Positions 1 through 8,105 of a stretch of 64,000 nucleotides of DNA are shown piece after piece. The position numbers were made by a program, and so were the translations under genes. Source of the DNA: Pseudomonas turukhanskensis (GTDB lineage: Bacteria > Pseudomonadota > Gammaproteobacteria > Pseudomonadales > Pseudomonadaceae); assembly GCF_027922365.1 (NCBI RefSeq), contig NZ_BSFN01000003.1, forward strand, positions 399,478 through 463,477. The letters are read 5' to 3'. Position 1 is the first letter of the stretch, and every line of letters starts with the position of its first letter. The notes under the pieces were generated by a model. The model saw only the letters and a program-made list of their open reading frames with translations, was not told the DNA's origin and ran no database searches.

Positions 1-290
1 CGGCGCTGCTGGCAGATTTTCTGCAACGTCTGGCCCGTGCCTATGCCTGGGCCAATGCCAACGAGCCGGCGTTTTCGGCCATTCAAGCGCGCTACAGCGG
101 CTTGCCGGTGGACATACACAGCCGCTCCAACCGCTACTCGCAACCGCACCGCGTGCCCATAGACGCTGGCGTGATTGCCGACGTGCAACGTACCGCCGAC
201 CTGTATCGGGCTGAAGGCCTTATCAGCCAGCCGTTCGATGCCACTGGCCGTTTTGCCCCGCAGTTCAACCCGGAGCACTCACCTCAATAA
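1..290 (+). CDS. ABC transporter substrate-binding protein, sulfonate/nitrate type (C-terminal fragment)
   Basis: The reading frame is open from base 3 and stops at 288-290; its start lies before the window. The visible ~95 residues are helical and end in a segment (DIHSRSNRYSQPHRVPIDAG, then DVQRTADLYRAEGLI) that resembles the C-terminal lobe of SsuA-like periplasmic binding proteins for aliphatic sulfonates or related anions. Such proteins deliver substrate to an inner-membrane ABC importer. The family call rests only on this tail, so nitrate-, taurine- or sulfate-ester-type relatives are equally possible. The DszA/NtaA-type flavin monooxygenase 3.3 kb downstream belongs to a family often encoded beside such importers. 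Confidence 0.55.
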   Translation, partial: ALLADFLQRLARAYAWANANEPAFSAIQARYSGLPVDIHSRSNRYSQPHRVPIDAGVIADVQRTADLYRAEGLISQPFDATGRFAPQFNPEHSPQ

Positions 291-303
291 AACACCACGG
301 TCC

Positions 304-370
304 GTAGGGTGTGCTCTGCGCACCGGTGCGATTGCCCAGCTACTGCAAAGGTGCGCAGAGCACACCCTAC
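304..370. repeat. palindromic repeat family A, copy 1
   Basis: An inverted repeat with 21-base arms starting GTAGGGTGTGCTCTGCGCAC and closing with its complement, separated by about 25 bases. Copies of this family also lie at 13755, 13869, 13984, 19001, 42934 and 58543, always between genes. No transposase is nearby. It behaves like a REP/MITE-type element. Confidence 0.9.
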
Positions 371-457
371 GAAAAGCAAACGAAGCCATGAGTTGCCCGT
401 GACGCAACCCGCTGTTGGTCGAACCTTCATTCCATCCAGGGACGTTCAGGAGTCTGT

Positions 458-1234
458 ATGTTCACCACCCTTACTGCCGATCAATTGCAGGCCTCGCATA
501 TCGCCGACGTGCTGCACAAACGTGCTTATGGTGTGCGCCTCAAAGGCTTCTGCCCGGCGGACACCGTGCAATTGGCCCGCGAGCGCCTGGCTCGCCATGA
601 GCTGCGCGGCTCGTTCAGCGAGCAGAAAGAATTCAACCGCCTGGGCAAGGCCTATATCGAGATCGGCGACGAGCAAAGTCGCCAGGCGTATCACGCCCAG
701 GCGCTGACCAACATCCGCAAGATTCGCGACGCCTTTCGCCCGCTGGCATCGCCCATCGACGAGCTGCGCTTACTGCTCGATGAGGTGTGGCCCAAGGGCG
801 CGCGGCTGCTGGATGTAAACGGTGAAAAATGCTTTGTCGGCATCGCCCGTTTTCAAGGCAGCGGTGTCGACCTGACGCCTCACACCGACAACCTCGAACG
901 CAACGCGCCCGCCGACCACGAACCGCGCTTGCTCACGCAGCTGTCCACCAACATTTATCTGGAAATTCCCGAAGACGGCGGCGAGCTGGAGATCTGGGGC
1001 ATCGAGCCCGACGAGCAACAGTACGAACGCCTGCGCGGCACCCGCGCCTATGGCATCGAGCGCGATTTGCTGCCGCCGCCGGACTTTGTCATCAAGCCCG
1101 AACCCGGCGACCTGATTCTGCTTAACCCCCGCCTGATTCATGCCGTGCGCCCCTCGGCCACCAGCACGCGCGTCACCCTCGGCGTGTTTATCGGCTATTT
1201 CGGCGACAACCAACCCTTGGCCTACTGGAGCTAA
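458..1234 (+). CDS. 2-oxoglutarate/Fe(II)-dependent oxygenase
   Basis: The 258-residue product shows the iron-binding facial triad of the double-stranded beta-helix oxygenases: His142 and Asp144 in PHTDN, and His228 in LIHAV. Arg238 ten residues later fits the 2-oxoglutarate carboxylate ligand. The region around 205-230 (KPEPGDLILLNPRLIH) is the usual late core. Such enzymes hydroxylate, desaturate or epoxidise small molecules or peptides using O2 and 2-oxoglutarate. AGGAG at 447-451 precedes the ATG. The gene ends five bases before the cyclodipeptide synthase-like gene, so the two are almost certainly co-translated and a tailoring role on its product is the natural inference. The substrate is unknown. 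Confidence 0.85.
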   Translation: MFTTLTADQLQASHIADVLHKRAYGVRLKGFCPADTVQLARERLARHELRGSFSEQKEFNRLGKAYIEIGDEQSRQAYHAQALTNIRKIRDAFRPLASPIDELRLLLDEVWPKGARLLDVNGEKCFVGIARFQGSGVDLTPHTDNLERNAPADHEPRLLTQLSTNIYLEIPEDGGELEIWGIEPDEQQYERLRGTRAYGIERDLLPPPDFVIKPEPGDLILLNPRLIHAVRPSATSTRVTLGVFIGYFGDNQPLAYWS

Positions 1235-1239
1235 CGACC

Positions 1240-1992
1240 ATGAGCGATGTGGAAGCGATCAATCTCAAAGCCTATTTCAACAAGGGCGGTGAGGAGCTGG
1301 ATTTCACCGGCAAACGCTGCGTGTTGGCGGTGAGCGTAGGGCAGGAGTACCACGAGCAGCAGAAGCTCAGTTCCACCGTACACCTGATCAACAAATCCGG
1401 TTTTAGCCACGTAAAAGTGGTGGTGGCCGACACCCTGCAGCGCCACAACAAACACGGCAAGTCGCCGGGCCTGGCGTTGTCGGCGTCGATTCGCGATGGC
1501 GAGGCGTGGCTCAAGCGCAATCGCAAATACCTCGATGGCCTGGAGGCCAAGGTCACCATCAGCCGCTGGAACGAAGAGCTGGCCTCAGATCGTTACGCCG
1601 ACCTGCGCTTGCAGGTCAATGAGGTGTACGCCCAGCCCGACAGCCGCTTGCGCGCGGCCATCGACACCACCATTGGCGTGTTTATCGAACGCCTGTTGCT
1701 GCGTGACCCGGCGGCGGATACCCAGCAGGCCGCCGCGCAGTGCCGCGAATACATTCTGGAAGAGATTCCGATCATCTTGCCGCTGTGGGCCGAGCAGGGT
1801 TACGACTTCATCATCTACCCGCAACAGATGACCCACGCCATGGCCACGGCGCGCGAGTTGTTGATCGAGCCGGTGCACCCTGAGCGGGTGCATTGGTTGC
1901 CGCTGAAGTTCAAAAAGCGCGGCATTCCCATTCCGTTCAGCCTGCCGGGGGTGGTGCACCCGGCGTGGTCGCACACGGCGGTTGCTGTTTAG
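1240..1992 (+). CDS. tRNA-dependent cyclodipeptide synthase-like protein (XYP-type signature)
   Basis: The 250-residue protein aligns by eye along its length with AlbC-type cyclodipeptide synthases, which use two aminoacyl-tRNAs to make a diketopiperazine on a class I aminoacyl-tRNA-synthetase-like Rossmann fold. Ser32 in AVSVGQEYH occupies the position of the aminoacyl-accepting serine (AlbC Ser37). Tyr171 and Glu175 in YILEEIP keep the four-residue spacing of AlbC Tyr178/Glu182. Tyr193-Pro194 in IIYPQ matches AlbC 202/203, and Gln35 sits where NYQ enzymes have Asn, so the pattern is XYP. Basic residues (LKRNRK, 91-96) lie where AlbC has its tRNA-binding helix. It follows the oxygenase by five bases and precedes an exporter. 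The amino acids used cannot be read from sequence. A divergent member with another activity is possible. Confidence 0.8.
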   Translation: MSDVEAINLKAYFNKGGEELDFTGKRCVLAVSVGQEYHEQQKLSSTVHLINKSGFSHVKVVVADTLQRHNKHGKSPGLALSASIRDGEAWLKRNRKYLDGLEAKVTISRWNEELASDRYADLRLQVNEVYAQPDSRLRAAIDTTIGVFIERLLLRDPAADTQQAAAQCREYILEEIPIILPLWAEQGYDFIIYPQQMTHAMATARELLIEPVHPERVHWLPLKFKKRGIPIPFSLPGVVHPAWSHTAVAV

Positions 1993-2007
1993 GTTCGGTG
2001 TTTTCCG

Positions 2008-2042
2008 GCGGGTGGCCATGCCGCCCGCGTTTCTTTTTCTTT
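2008..2042 (+). terminator. intrinsic terminator or attenuator between synthase and exporter genes
   Basis: A 9-bp stem (2008-2016 with 2020-2028, one G-U pair, 3-base loop) is followed by a T-rich run. The exporter RBS (GAGGAG) comes immediately after, so this may reduce rather than block read-through into the exporter gene. Confidence 0.65.
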
Positions 2043-2054
2043 GAGGAGTAATCC

Positions 2055-3581
2055 ATGGGCGTTTTTGCGCAACAGCAACGCAAATGGTGGGCACTTTTTG
2101 GCGTCAGCATCGCCAGCTTTCTCGGCTGCGTCGATTTCACCATTGTGAACACCGCCTTGCCGGCATTGCAGGCGGACCTCGGCGCGTCGTTCGAGGCGCT
2201 GCAGTGGGTGATCAACGGTTTCATTCTGGCGCTGTCGAGCTTTATGGTGCTGGTCGGTCGGCTGGCGGATGTGTACGGGCGCAAGCGCGTGCTGTTTATC
2301 GGCCTGACCGTGTTCGGCGTGGCGTCGTTGGCGGCTGGTGTGGCTAAGGGCATCGACTTGCTGATTGCCGCCCGCGTAGCCCAGGGCGTGGCGTGCGCGG
2401 TGCTGTACACGGCCTCTGGCGCCATTGTGGCCAATGCCTTCCCCGCTAACGAACAGGGCCGCGCCTTCGGCGTGCTGTTCAGCGTCAATGGCGTGGGCCT
2501 TGCCAGCGGCCCGGTGTTGGGCGGCGTGATTGCCAGTGCGCTGGGCTGGCAATGGATTTTTCTGCTCAACGTGCCGTTCGTGCTGCTCAGTCTGGCGATT
2601 GGCGCGTGGGCGGTGGACGAGTCGCGCGGCGACGGCAAGGGCCTGGACGGCTGGGGTGCGCTGCTGCTGTTGATCGGCCTGCCGAGCCTGGTGTTGCTGA
2701 TTGTGCAAGGCGGCGTCTGGGGCTGGATCTCACCCATCAGCCTGGCGCTATTGGCAGTAGCGGCGCTGGCGCTGGTGGTGTTTATCCAGGTGGAACGGCG
2801 CGTAAGGGCGCCAATTGTTGACCTTACGCTATTCGCCAATCGCCGCTTTGTGGCGGCCGTGGTGGCAAGTTTTGCCCTGGCGGTTTTTTACTGCCTGGCG
2901 TTCTTCGTGATGCCGTTGTACCTGGCGCTGATCCGTGGCGACAGCGTGCAGACGACGGGCTTGTTGTTGCTGCCGACCACCCTGGGCGTGGCGGTGCTAT
3001 CGCCGGTGGTAGGGCGGCTGGTGGATCGCAAGGGCCCGGCGTTGCTGATTCAAACGGGGCTGGCGTTGTTCGTTGTGTCGGCGCTGCTGCAGGCAGGCTT
3101 CGACACCCACACGTCGCTGGCCTACCTGCTCGGTGCGTTCGCGCTGATGGGCCTTGGTTGGGCGTGCATTCTCGGGCCATCCACGGTGCTGGCCATGACC
3201 TCGGTGCCGGCCGCTGTCAGCTCGGTAGCCATGGGCTCGCTGATGACCTTGCACAACATTGGCGGCGGGCTTGGTTTGGCGATTGGCGTGGGCGTGTACC
3301 GTTACTTCGCGGCTCTGGAATTGGGCGCCGCCAGCGGCAGCCAGGGGCCGTGGGTGAACGCCGCGGTGGCGCAACCGGAGCAGGGCGCGGCGTTGCTCGC
3401 GCAACACCTGAGCCAGGCGCCCGAGGTGCTGAACGGCTGGGTGCAGCAGGGGTTTGTGCATGGTTACCAGGCGGCGATGGTGTTCCTTGCCGTGGTGTTG
3501 GCGGTTGCGCTGACCGGCGTGTTGCTCCTGCTGCGCCGGCACGCGCAGCCGGTTGAGCAGGCGGAGCATGCCCATGGCTAA
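2055..3581 (+). CDS. MFS drug/metabolite exporter, DHA2 (EmrB/QacA) family
   Basis: The 508-residue protein is almost entirely hydrophobic helices, and its length fits the 14-helix DHA2 proton antiporters that expel drugs and secondary metabolites across the inner membrane. The motif GRLADVYGRKRV (about residues 70-81) is the loop 2-3 motif A of the superfamily. SGPVLGGVI near residue 155 is the antiporter motif C. A strong GAGGAG precedes the ATG. It follows the cyclodipeptide synthase-like gene after a hairpin and overlaps the next gene's start, so it probably exports the pathway product or confers self-resistance. Whether it exports that product or an unrelated compound cannot be told from sequence. 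Confidence 0.85.
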   Translation: MGVFAQQQRKWWALFGVSIASFLGCVDFTIVNTALPALQADLGASFEALQWVINGFILALSSFMVLVGRLADVYGRKRVLFIGLTVFGVASLAAGVAKGIDLLIAARVAQGVACAVLYTASGAIVANAFPANEQGRAFGVLFSVNGVGLASGPVLGGVIASALGWQWIFLLNVPFVLLSLAIGAWAVDESRGDGKGLDGWGALLLLIGLPSLVLLIVQGGVWGWISPISLALLAVAALALVVFIQVERRVRAPIVDLTLFANRRFVAAVVASFALAVFYCLAFFVMPLYLALIRGDSVQTTGLLLLPTTLGVAVLSPVVGRLVDRKGPALLIQTGLALFVVSALLQAGFDTHTSLAYLLGAFALMGLGWACILGPSTVLAMTSVPAAVSSVAMGSLMTLHNIGGGLGLAIGVGVYRYFAALELGAASGSQGPWVNAAVAQPEQGAALLAQHLSQAPEVLNGWVQQGFVHGYQAAMVFLAVVLAVALTGVLLLLRRHAQPVEQAEHAHG

Positions 3582-4914
3582 TGCCGACGGCCGTTTGCGC
3601 CTGGGCGCGTTTTTGTCTGGCTCGGGCGCCCACACCGGCGCCTGGCGCCACCCGCTGGCCGACGCCGATGCCTCGCTCAACGTGCAGCGCTACCAGCGCT
3701 ACGCGCAAACCCTGGAGCGCGGGCGCTTTGACGCGCTGTTTCTCAACGACAACGTCAGCGTCGGTGAACTGGCCCCGGAGGTGCTGGCGCGCGGGCCGTA
3801 CAGCCTGCGCTGGGACCCGCTGATTCTATTACCGGCACTGGCAATGGTGACCCGTCACATCGGCCTGATCGCCACCGCCAACACCAGCTACAACCAGCCC
3901 TACAACGTGGCCCGCAGTTTTGCCTCGCTGGACCAGCTGTCCAACGGCCGCGCCGGTTGGAACCTGGTGACGGCGTTGGTGGGGGCGGAGAATTTCAATC
4001 ACGACCAGCCGCTGGCCCACGCCGAACGCTACGCGCGCGCCGAGGAGTTTCTCGATGTGGTCACCGGCCTGTGGGACAGCTGGGCCGATGATGCCTTTGT
4101 GCTGGATAAGCCCAGCGGCGCCTGGCTCGATGTAGAGCGTATGCACGTGCTTAACCACCGGGGGCGACACTTCCAGGTGCAAGGCCCAATGAACGCGCCG
4201 CGCCCGGTGCAGGGGTGGCCAGTGATTGCCCAGGCCGGCTCGTCGGAGGCGGGCCGGGAACTGGCCGCCCGCAGTGCCGAGCTGGTGTTCACCGCGCAGC
4301 AAACCCTGGGCGAGGCGCAGGCGTTTTATCAGGATGTGCACGGGCGCATGGCCCGCTATGGTCGCGCGCCGGACACGCTGAAAGTCTTCCCCGGCGTGTC
4401 GCCCATCGTCGGCCGCACCGCCAGCGAGGCAGAAGAAAAACACCAGCAACTGCTGGAACTGGTGGACCCCCATAGCGCGCTCAAACAACTGAGCTTTCTG
4501 CTCGATTTGGGCATCGATCTGGCCGCCTTGCCGCTGGAGGCTCCCGTACCGCTCCCGGAGCAACCGGCGAGCACCGAGCGGCACAAAAGCCGCCAGCAAC
4601 TGGTGCTGGATCTGATCCGCCGCCAGCGGCCCACGGTGGGTCAGTTGCTGCGCACGTTGGGGGCCGGCGGCCACCGCCTGGTAGTCGGCACACCGGGGCA
4701 GATCGTCGACGAACTGGCTGCCTGGTACCACGAGGGCGCGGCGGATGGCTTCAATATTCTGTTCACCCATTTGCCCGGCGGCGTGGACGATTTCGTGGAG
4801 CTCGTGGTGCCGCAGTTGCAACGTCAGCGCCTGTTTCGTGAGGACTATGAAGGGGCGACATTGCGCGAGAACCTGGGGCTGCGGCGGGTGGCTAATCGAC
4901 ACTTTTTAGAGTGA
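3574..4914 (+). CDS. LLM-class flavin-dependent monooxygenase, DszA/NtaA/SnaA type
   Basis: The 446-residue TIM-barrel protein has the features of the FMNH2-dependent DszA/NtaA group: LGAFL near the N-terminus, a WDPLILLPALAMVT strand, NQPYNVARSFASLDQLSNGR, an RHFQVQGP stretch and QAGSS near residue 225. Known members oxidise sulfones, nitrilotriacetate or pristinamycin precursors and need a separate flavin reductase, which is not seen here. ATG 3574 is preferred because AGGCGGAG (3559-3566) is well spaced; ATG 3568 and TTG 3553 are alternatives. The start overlaps the exporter stop, implying translational coupling. It may tailor the cyclodipeptide, or belong to a sulfur or nitrogen scavenging set together with the upstream binding protein. 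Confidence 0.85.
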   Translation: MANADGRLRLGAFLSGSGAHTGAWRHPLADADASLNVQRYQRYAQTLERGRFDALFLNDNVSVGELAPEVLARGPYSLRWDPLILLPALAMVTRHIGLIATANTSYNQPYNVARSFASLDQLSNGRAGWNLVTALVGAENFNHDQPLAHAERYARAEEFLDVVTGLWDSWADDAFVLDKPSGAWLDVERMHVLNHRGRHFQVQGPMNAPRPVQGWPVIAQAGSSEAGRELAARSAELVFTAQQTLGEAQAFYQDVHGRMARYGRAPDTLKVFPGVSPIVGRTASEAEEKHQQLLELVDPHSALKQLSFLLDLGIDLAALPLEAPVPLPEQPASTERHKSRQQLVLDLIRRQRPTVGQLLRTLGAGGHRLVVGTPGQIVDELAAWYHEGAADGFNILFTHLPGGVDDFVELVVPQLQRQRLFREDYEGATLRENLGLRRVANRHFLE

Positions 4915-4921
4915 AGCAGGG

Positions 4922-4957
4922 AAGGGGAGGAACTCATGCCGTCCCCTTTTTCACTTT
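4922..4957 (+). terminator. intrinsic terminator after the flavin monooxygenase gene
   Basis: AAGGGGA (4922-4928) pairs with TCCCCTT (4942-4948) and is followed by T-rich sequence. It probably ends the 458-4914 transcription unit and separates it from the convergent phytochrome gene. Confidence 0.6.
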
Positions 4958-5001
4958 TTAAACACCCCACCCAACTGCTGTTATGCCGGCTACTCCGGTA
5001 G

Positions 5002-7548
5002 TCAAGTCGAGGAAGGCAGCAGGTTTTGCAGGTTGATAAGGATTGAGGCCGCATCGTAGGGCTTACGCACCACGGGGACCTGCGAGAATTGTCCAAGCAA
5101 GGTGTTGTTGTCGCCATAGCCGGTGGCAAACACGAACGGGATTTTCCGTTGGCTCAGCTCTTCTGCCACTGCGAGGGACGTTCCCGAACCCAGGTTGATA
5201 TCGAGCACGGCCACATCCGGTTGCCGACGGGCCAGCAGCTTCATGGCTTCCGCTTCGGAGCCGACGGTAAGCACTTCCTGGGCGCCAGCCGTGACCAGAA
5301 TCTGTTCGAGACCGACCGCAATCACCAATTGGTCCTCAACGATCATCACGGTAATACCAGACAAATCTTCAAGCCCGCCAAAAGGCTCAGCGGCTGCTGC
5401 CAGCGGTGTTTCAGCCACCTCCGTCTCTATAAGCGAGAGGTGTCGCGCAGGGATGTGGAAAGAACCCTGTACGCCTTCGGGCAGGAATTCGAGCGCGCTT
5501 TTACCGCCAAGGTCAAAGGGGATGCTGCGGTCGATCAATACCGAGCCGAAGCCAGTGCGGCTTGGCGGGCTGACCACGGGGCCGCCCTGCTCACGCCAAA
5601 CGATGTCGCAGGCACCGCCGGCATCGCTAGCCCAACTGACGACCAGCTTGCCGCCTGGCCGCGACAGGGCTCCGTACTTGGCGGCATTGGTTGCCAGCTC
5701 GTGCAGCACCAGCGCCATGACGGAGTAGGCGCGGGCATCGAGGATGACGCCGGGGCCGCTCAGCACAATGGCATCGGGCGCCGTGCGATACGGTGACAGT
5801 TCGGCGTCCAGTAGCGCCAACAGGCTACCGCCGCCATCGCCGCGGACCACTTGATCATGGGCCAACGACAGGGCGTGGATGCGCCCCTTCAGCGTTGCCA
5901 CATAGTCAGTCAAATTCTGGCTTTCCACCGTGGGGTGGGCGACGAGGGCGCCGATCAGCGCCAGGATATTCTTGACCCGGTGATTCAGCTCTTCGTTGAG
6001 CATGCGCTGGCGCACGTCCGATTTGGCACGCTCGCTGGCCAGCAGCTCACTGTTGTGCAGCGCCACTTCGACAATTGCCGCGCGAATGGCTTCACCAAAT
6101 TGCCGATCCTGTTCGGTCCATGGCGCCGCATGTTGCTGCACGGTTTCTTTCCAGACGGCAAAACTCTTGCGCGGGTTCAACCGCTCGCCCAAAGGCCCGC
6201 TGTCGTAGGTCTTGTTTGGATCACCAGCCCACTCGAGGGTCTCGATCACCTCCTTGCGAAACAGCAGGAGGTAATCGCGGGGGTGCTGCGACATGGGAAT
6301 AACCAGTACGCCCGAAACCTCGGTTGCATAGTCGCTAGCGGGGGTGTGCGCCGTGGAGAAGCGATGGGAGGCCCACGTCCGACCGTCGGCGACGCTTTCG
6401 ACAAAACGCAGTAAGGATGGAATGGCCGCGTTGGGTGGCGTCAACCCCTCGCAGGTCCACTGGCCCTGCAAAAACATGCCGATACCGTCACAGGGAATCA
6501 ACGCCTTGAACTCGGGCAGGCGATCGCGCAGCAGCGCTTCGAGATCGGCGGCGCGGTTGGCATCGCGCAGTAAGGTATCCAGAAACTGGCGGGCATGGCC
6601 GGCGGCATGCAGGTTCTGCCTGGCCCGTAGTGTCTCGATATGCAAGGACAGGAATTCGCCGACCATTTCCGCCGCAACCCGCTGCCCCATGGTCAGCGCG
6701 CGAGGGGAGTAATGGTGGCAGGCAATCAGCCCCCACAACGCGCCATCGACAATGATCGAGATCGACATCGAGGCGCCGACGCCCATATTGCGCAGGTATT
6801 CGCAGTGAATGGGTGAAACGCTGCGCAGGTGGGCATAGGACAGATCGATAGGCTCGCCGGACAGATCCAGCACCGGCACGATAGGAACGCTGGTGAACTG
6901 GGCGTTGGAAATAATCCGAATCGGGTTGCGCAGGTAAAGTGCGCGGGCCTGCTGCGGAATGTCGGTGGCGGGAAAATACTGGCCCATAAAGCTTTCCAGA
7001 TCACCGCGCTTGGTTTCGGCGATAACCTTGCCGGCCCCGTCTGCGCCGAGCTGGTAGATCATCACTCGGTCGTAGCCGAGCATGGCCCGCACAAACCGCG
7101 CGGTATCGCGAAACAGCTTGCCGGTCTGGTCGATCTTGCGCACCTGGGCAATTACCGTACGCGCCAGCTCCAAGGGTTCGGCGATCAGCGCTCCGCAGGG
7201 CTCGAACTCCAGCACCGTGGTGCCTTTGAAAATATGCGCCGCAACGTCGACCACCTGGCCCGATGCGAGGGGCAAGGCAAAGGTCAGTGCAGGCCGCGAT
7301 GGATCAGTGCTGCGCACCAGCGCGTTTCTGAGCGTATGGGCGGCCTCGTCGCCGATCACCGTTTCCAATCGCCGTTCATTCAACTCCCCGGTTACCCCCA
7401 GCAGGGCCCCGGCATTGGCGGAGTGGCGCAGGATCATGCCTGCCGACGCATCGCAGGCCAGCAGGCAGCCGTGGGGCTGAATGCTGCCAGGGATATGGAT
7501 CGGCTCGCGATCACAGTTGGTCAGGTTGACGCGAGGCTCGGAAGTCAT
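5002..7548 (-). CDS. bacteriophytochrome hybrid histidine kinase
   Basis: An 848-residue red/far-red light sensor. Cys12 in NLTNCDREP, just before the PAS domain, is placed like the biliverdin-binding cysteine of bacterial phytochromes. A GAF domain carries FPATDIPQQAR, a variant of the PASDIP motif, and a PHY domain follows to about residue 500. His523 in NEELNHRVKN marks a HisKA_2/HWE-type phospho-acceptor rather than classic HisKA. A GHKL ATPase follows, and a C-terminal receiver has its phospho-acceptor Asp783 in AVLDINLG. The start is supported by GAAGG upstream. No heme oxygenase (bphO) gene, the usual partner that makes biliverdin, lies within the window. Output is probably phosphotransfer to its own or another receiver. 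Confidence 0.9.
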   Translation of the reverse strand: MTSEPRVNLTNCDREPIHIPGSIQPHGCLLACDASAGMILRHSANAGALLGVTGELNERRLETVIGDEAAHTLRNALVRSTDPSRPALTFALPLASGQVVDVAAHIFKGTTVLEFEPCGALIAEPLELARTVIAQVRKIDQTGKLFRDTARFVRAMLGYDRVMIYQLGADGAGKVIAETKRGDLESFMGQYFPATDIPQQARALYLRNPIRIISNAQFTSVPIVPVLDLSGEPIDLSYAHLRSVSPIHCEYLRNMGVGASMSISIIVDGALWGLIACHHYSPRALTMGQRVAAEMVGEFLSLHIETLRARQNLHAAGHARQFLDTLLRDANRAADLEALLRDRLPEFKALIPCDGIGMFLQGQWTCEGLTPPNAAIPSLLRFVESVADGRTWASHRFSTAHTPASDYATEVSGVLVIPMSQHPRDYLLLFRKEVIETLEWAGDPNKTYDSGPLGERLNPRKSFAVWKETVQQHAAPWTEQDRQFGEAIRAAIVEVALHNSELLASERAKSDVRQRMLNEELNHRVKNILALIGALVAHPTVESQNLTDYVATLKGRIHALSLAHDQVVRGDGGGSLLALLDAELSPYRTAPDAIVLSGPGVILDARAYSVMALVLHELATNAAKYGALSRPGGKLVVSWASDAGGACDIVWREQGGPVVSPPSRTGFGSVLIDRSIPFDLGGKSALEFLPEGVQGSFHIPARHLSLIETEVAETPLAAAAEPFGGLEDLSGITVMIVEDQLVIAVGLEQILVTAGAQEVLTVGSEAEAMKLLARRQPDVAVLDINLGSGTSLAVAEELSQRKIPFVFATGYGDNNTLLGQFSQVPVVRKPYDAASILINLQNLLPSST

Positions 7549-7706
7549 GACACCTTCAGGGAGACGAGATCAGCGCAGGAAGTGAGTGCCGACCGGGGTT
7601 CAGAATGATGAGAGGCTTGCGGGGCAGTCTATCCGGCGTGGCGGGGTGCGTCATCAAGGCATCACTCATGCAGCGGCCGGCGGCGCGGATTCATGGGCGG
7701 CGAACG

Positions 7707-7882
7707 GAAGAGCCGGACAAGATCGGCAAAGCGTTGCGGGGGCCTCTCGCTGGTTGTCGTCGGATTCGATTAGGCGATATCCGCATTGTTTACCGCATTA
7801 ACGGAACCGAGATTGTTGTGGGGGGTGTGTAGGCCCTCGTCGTGACGTCGAAGTTTACGAGATGGCTCTATGTCGAGTCTGA
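7707..7882 (+). pseudogene. RelE/ParE-type toxin remnant (frameshifted)
   Basis: Frame 3 reads DKIGKALRGPLAG, then RLGDIRIVYRI, the characteristic central strands of RelE-family mRNA interferases, and then hits a stop at 7830-7832. From 7832 another frame continues with GPRRDVEVYEMALCRV to a TGA at 7880-7882, which is the expected C-terminal strand. The N-terminal helices are not recognisable and no antitoxin gene is adjacent. This looks like a dead toxin gene with a small indel near 7820-7831. Confidence 0.7.
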
Positions 7883-7946
7883 CACCGTGACTTCGAGGTG
7901 AGAAAGGCGCCTTTTTTGCGGGTGCTTCTACGGTGCATGACTCGAA

Positions 7947-7979
7947 ATTCTGGGTCCCCGCCTTCGCGGGGACGACGGA
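7947..7979. repeat. palindromic repeat family D, single unit
   Basis: ATTCTGGG, then a hairpin CCCCGC-cttc-GCGGGG, then ACGACGG. The same type of unit recurs at 59396-59476 as an inverted pair. It resembles the widespread intergenic repeat reading CCGTCATTCCCGCGAAGG in the opposite orientation. Confidence 0.75.
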
Positions 7980-8011
7980 GTTGGGGCTCGACTGCAGTGT
8001 TTGCGCCGAAC

Positions 8012-8079
8012 CCATCGCGGCTGAAGCCGCTCCTACAGGTGACGCAGAGCTACTGTGGGAGCGGCTTCAGCCGCGATGG
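8012..8079. repeat. REP element pair (family C)
   Basis: Two inverted copies of a Pseudomonas REP: CCATCGCGGCTGAAGCCGCT, CCTACAGG, and their complement about 12 bases later. It lies between the toxin remnant and the end of the LysR gene. Confidence 0.9.
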
Positions 8080-8105
8080 TTTTCAGGTCGAACGCCTGGT
8101 CGCCC

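Noticed and set aside
458..4914. Naming the first cluster a bicyclomycin cluster
   Set aside because: Bicyclomycin loci need several 2OG oxygenases and a P450; only one oxygenase is present, and the flavin monooxygenase is not part of that pathway.
7605..7832. Intact 75-residue RelE toxin
   Set aside because: The N-terminal half is not RelE-like and the C-terminal strand is out of frame, so it is recorded as a pseudogene instead.
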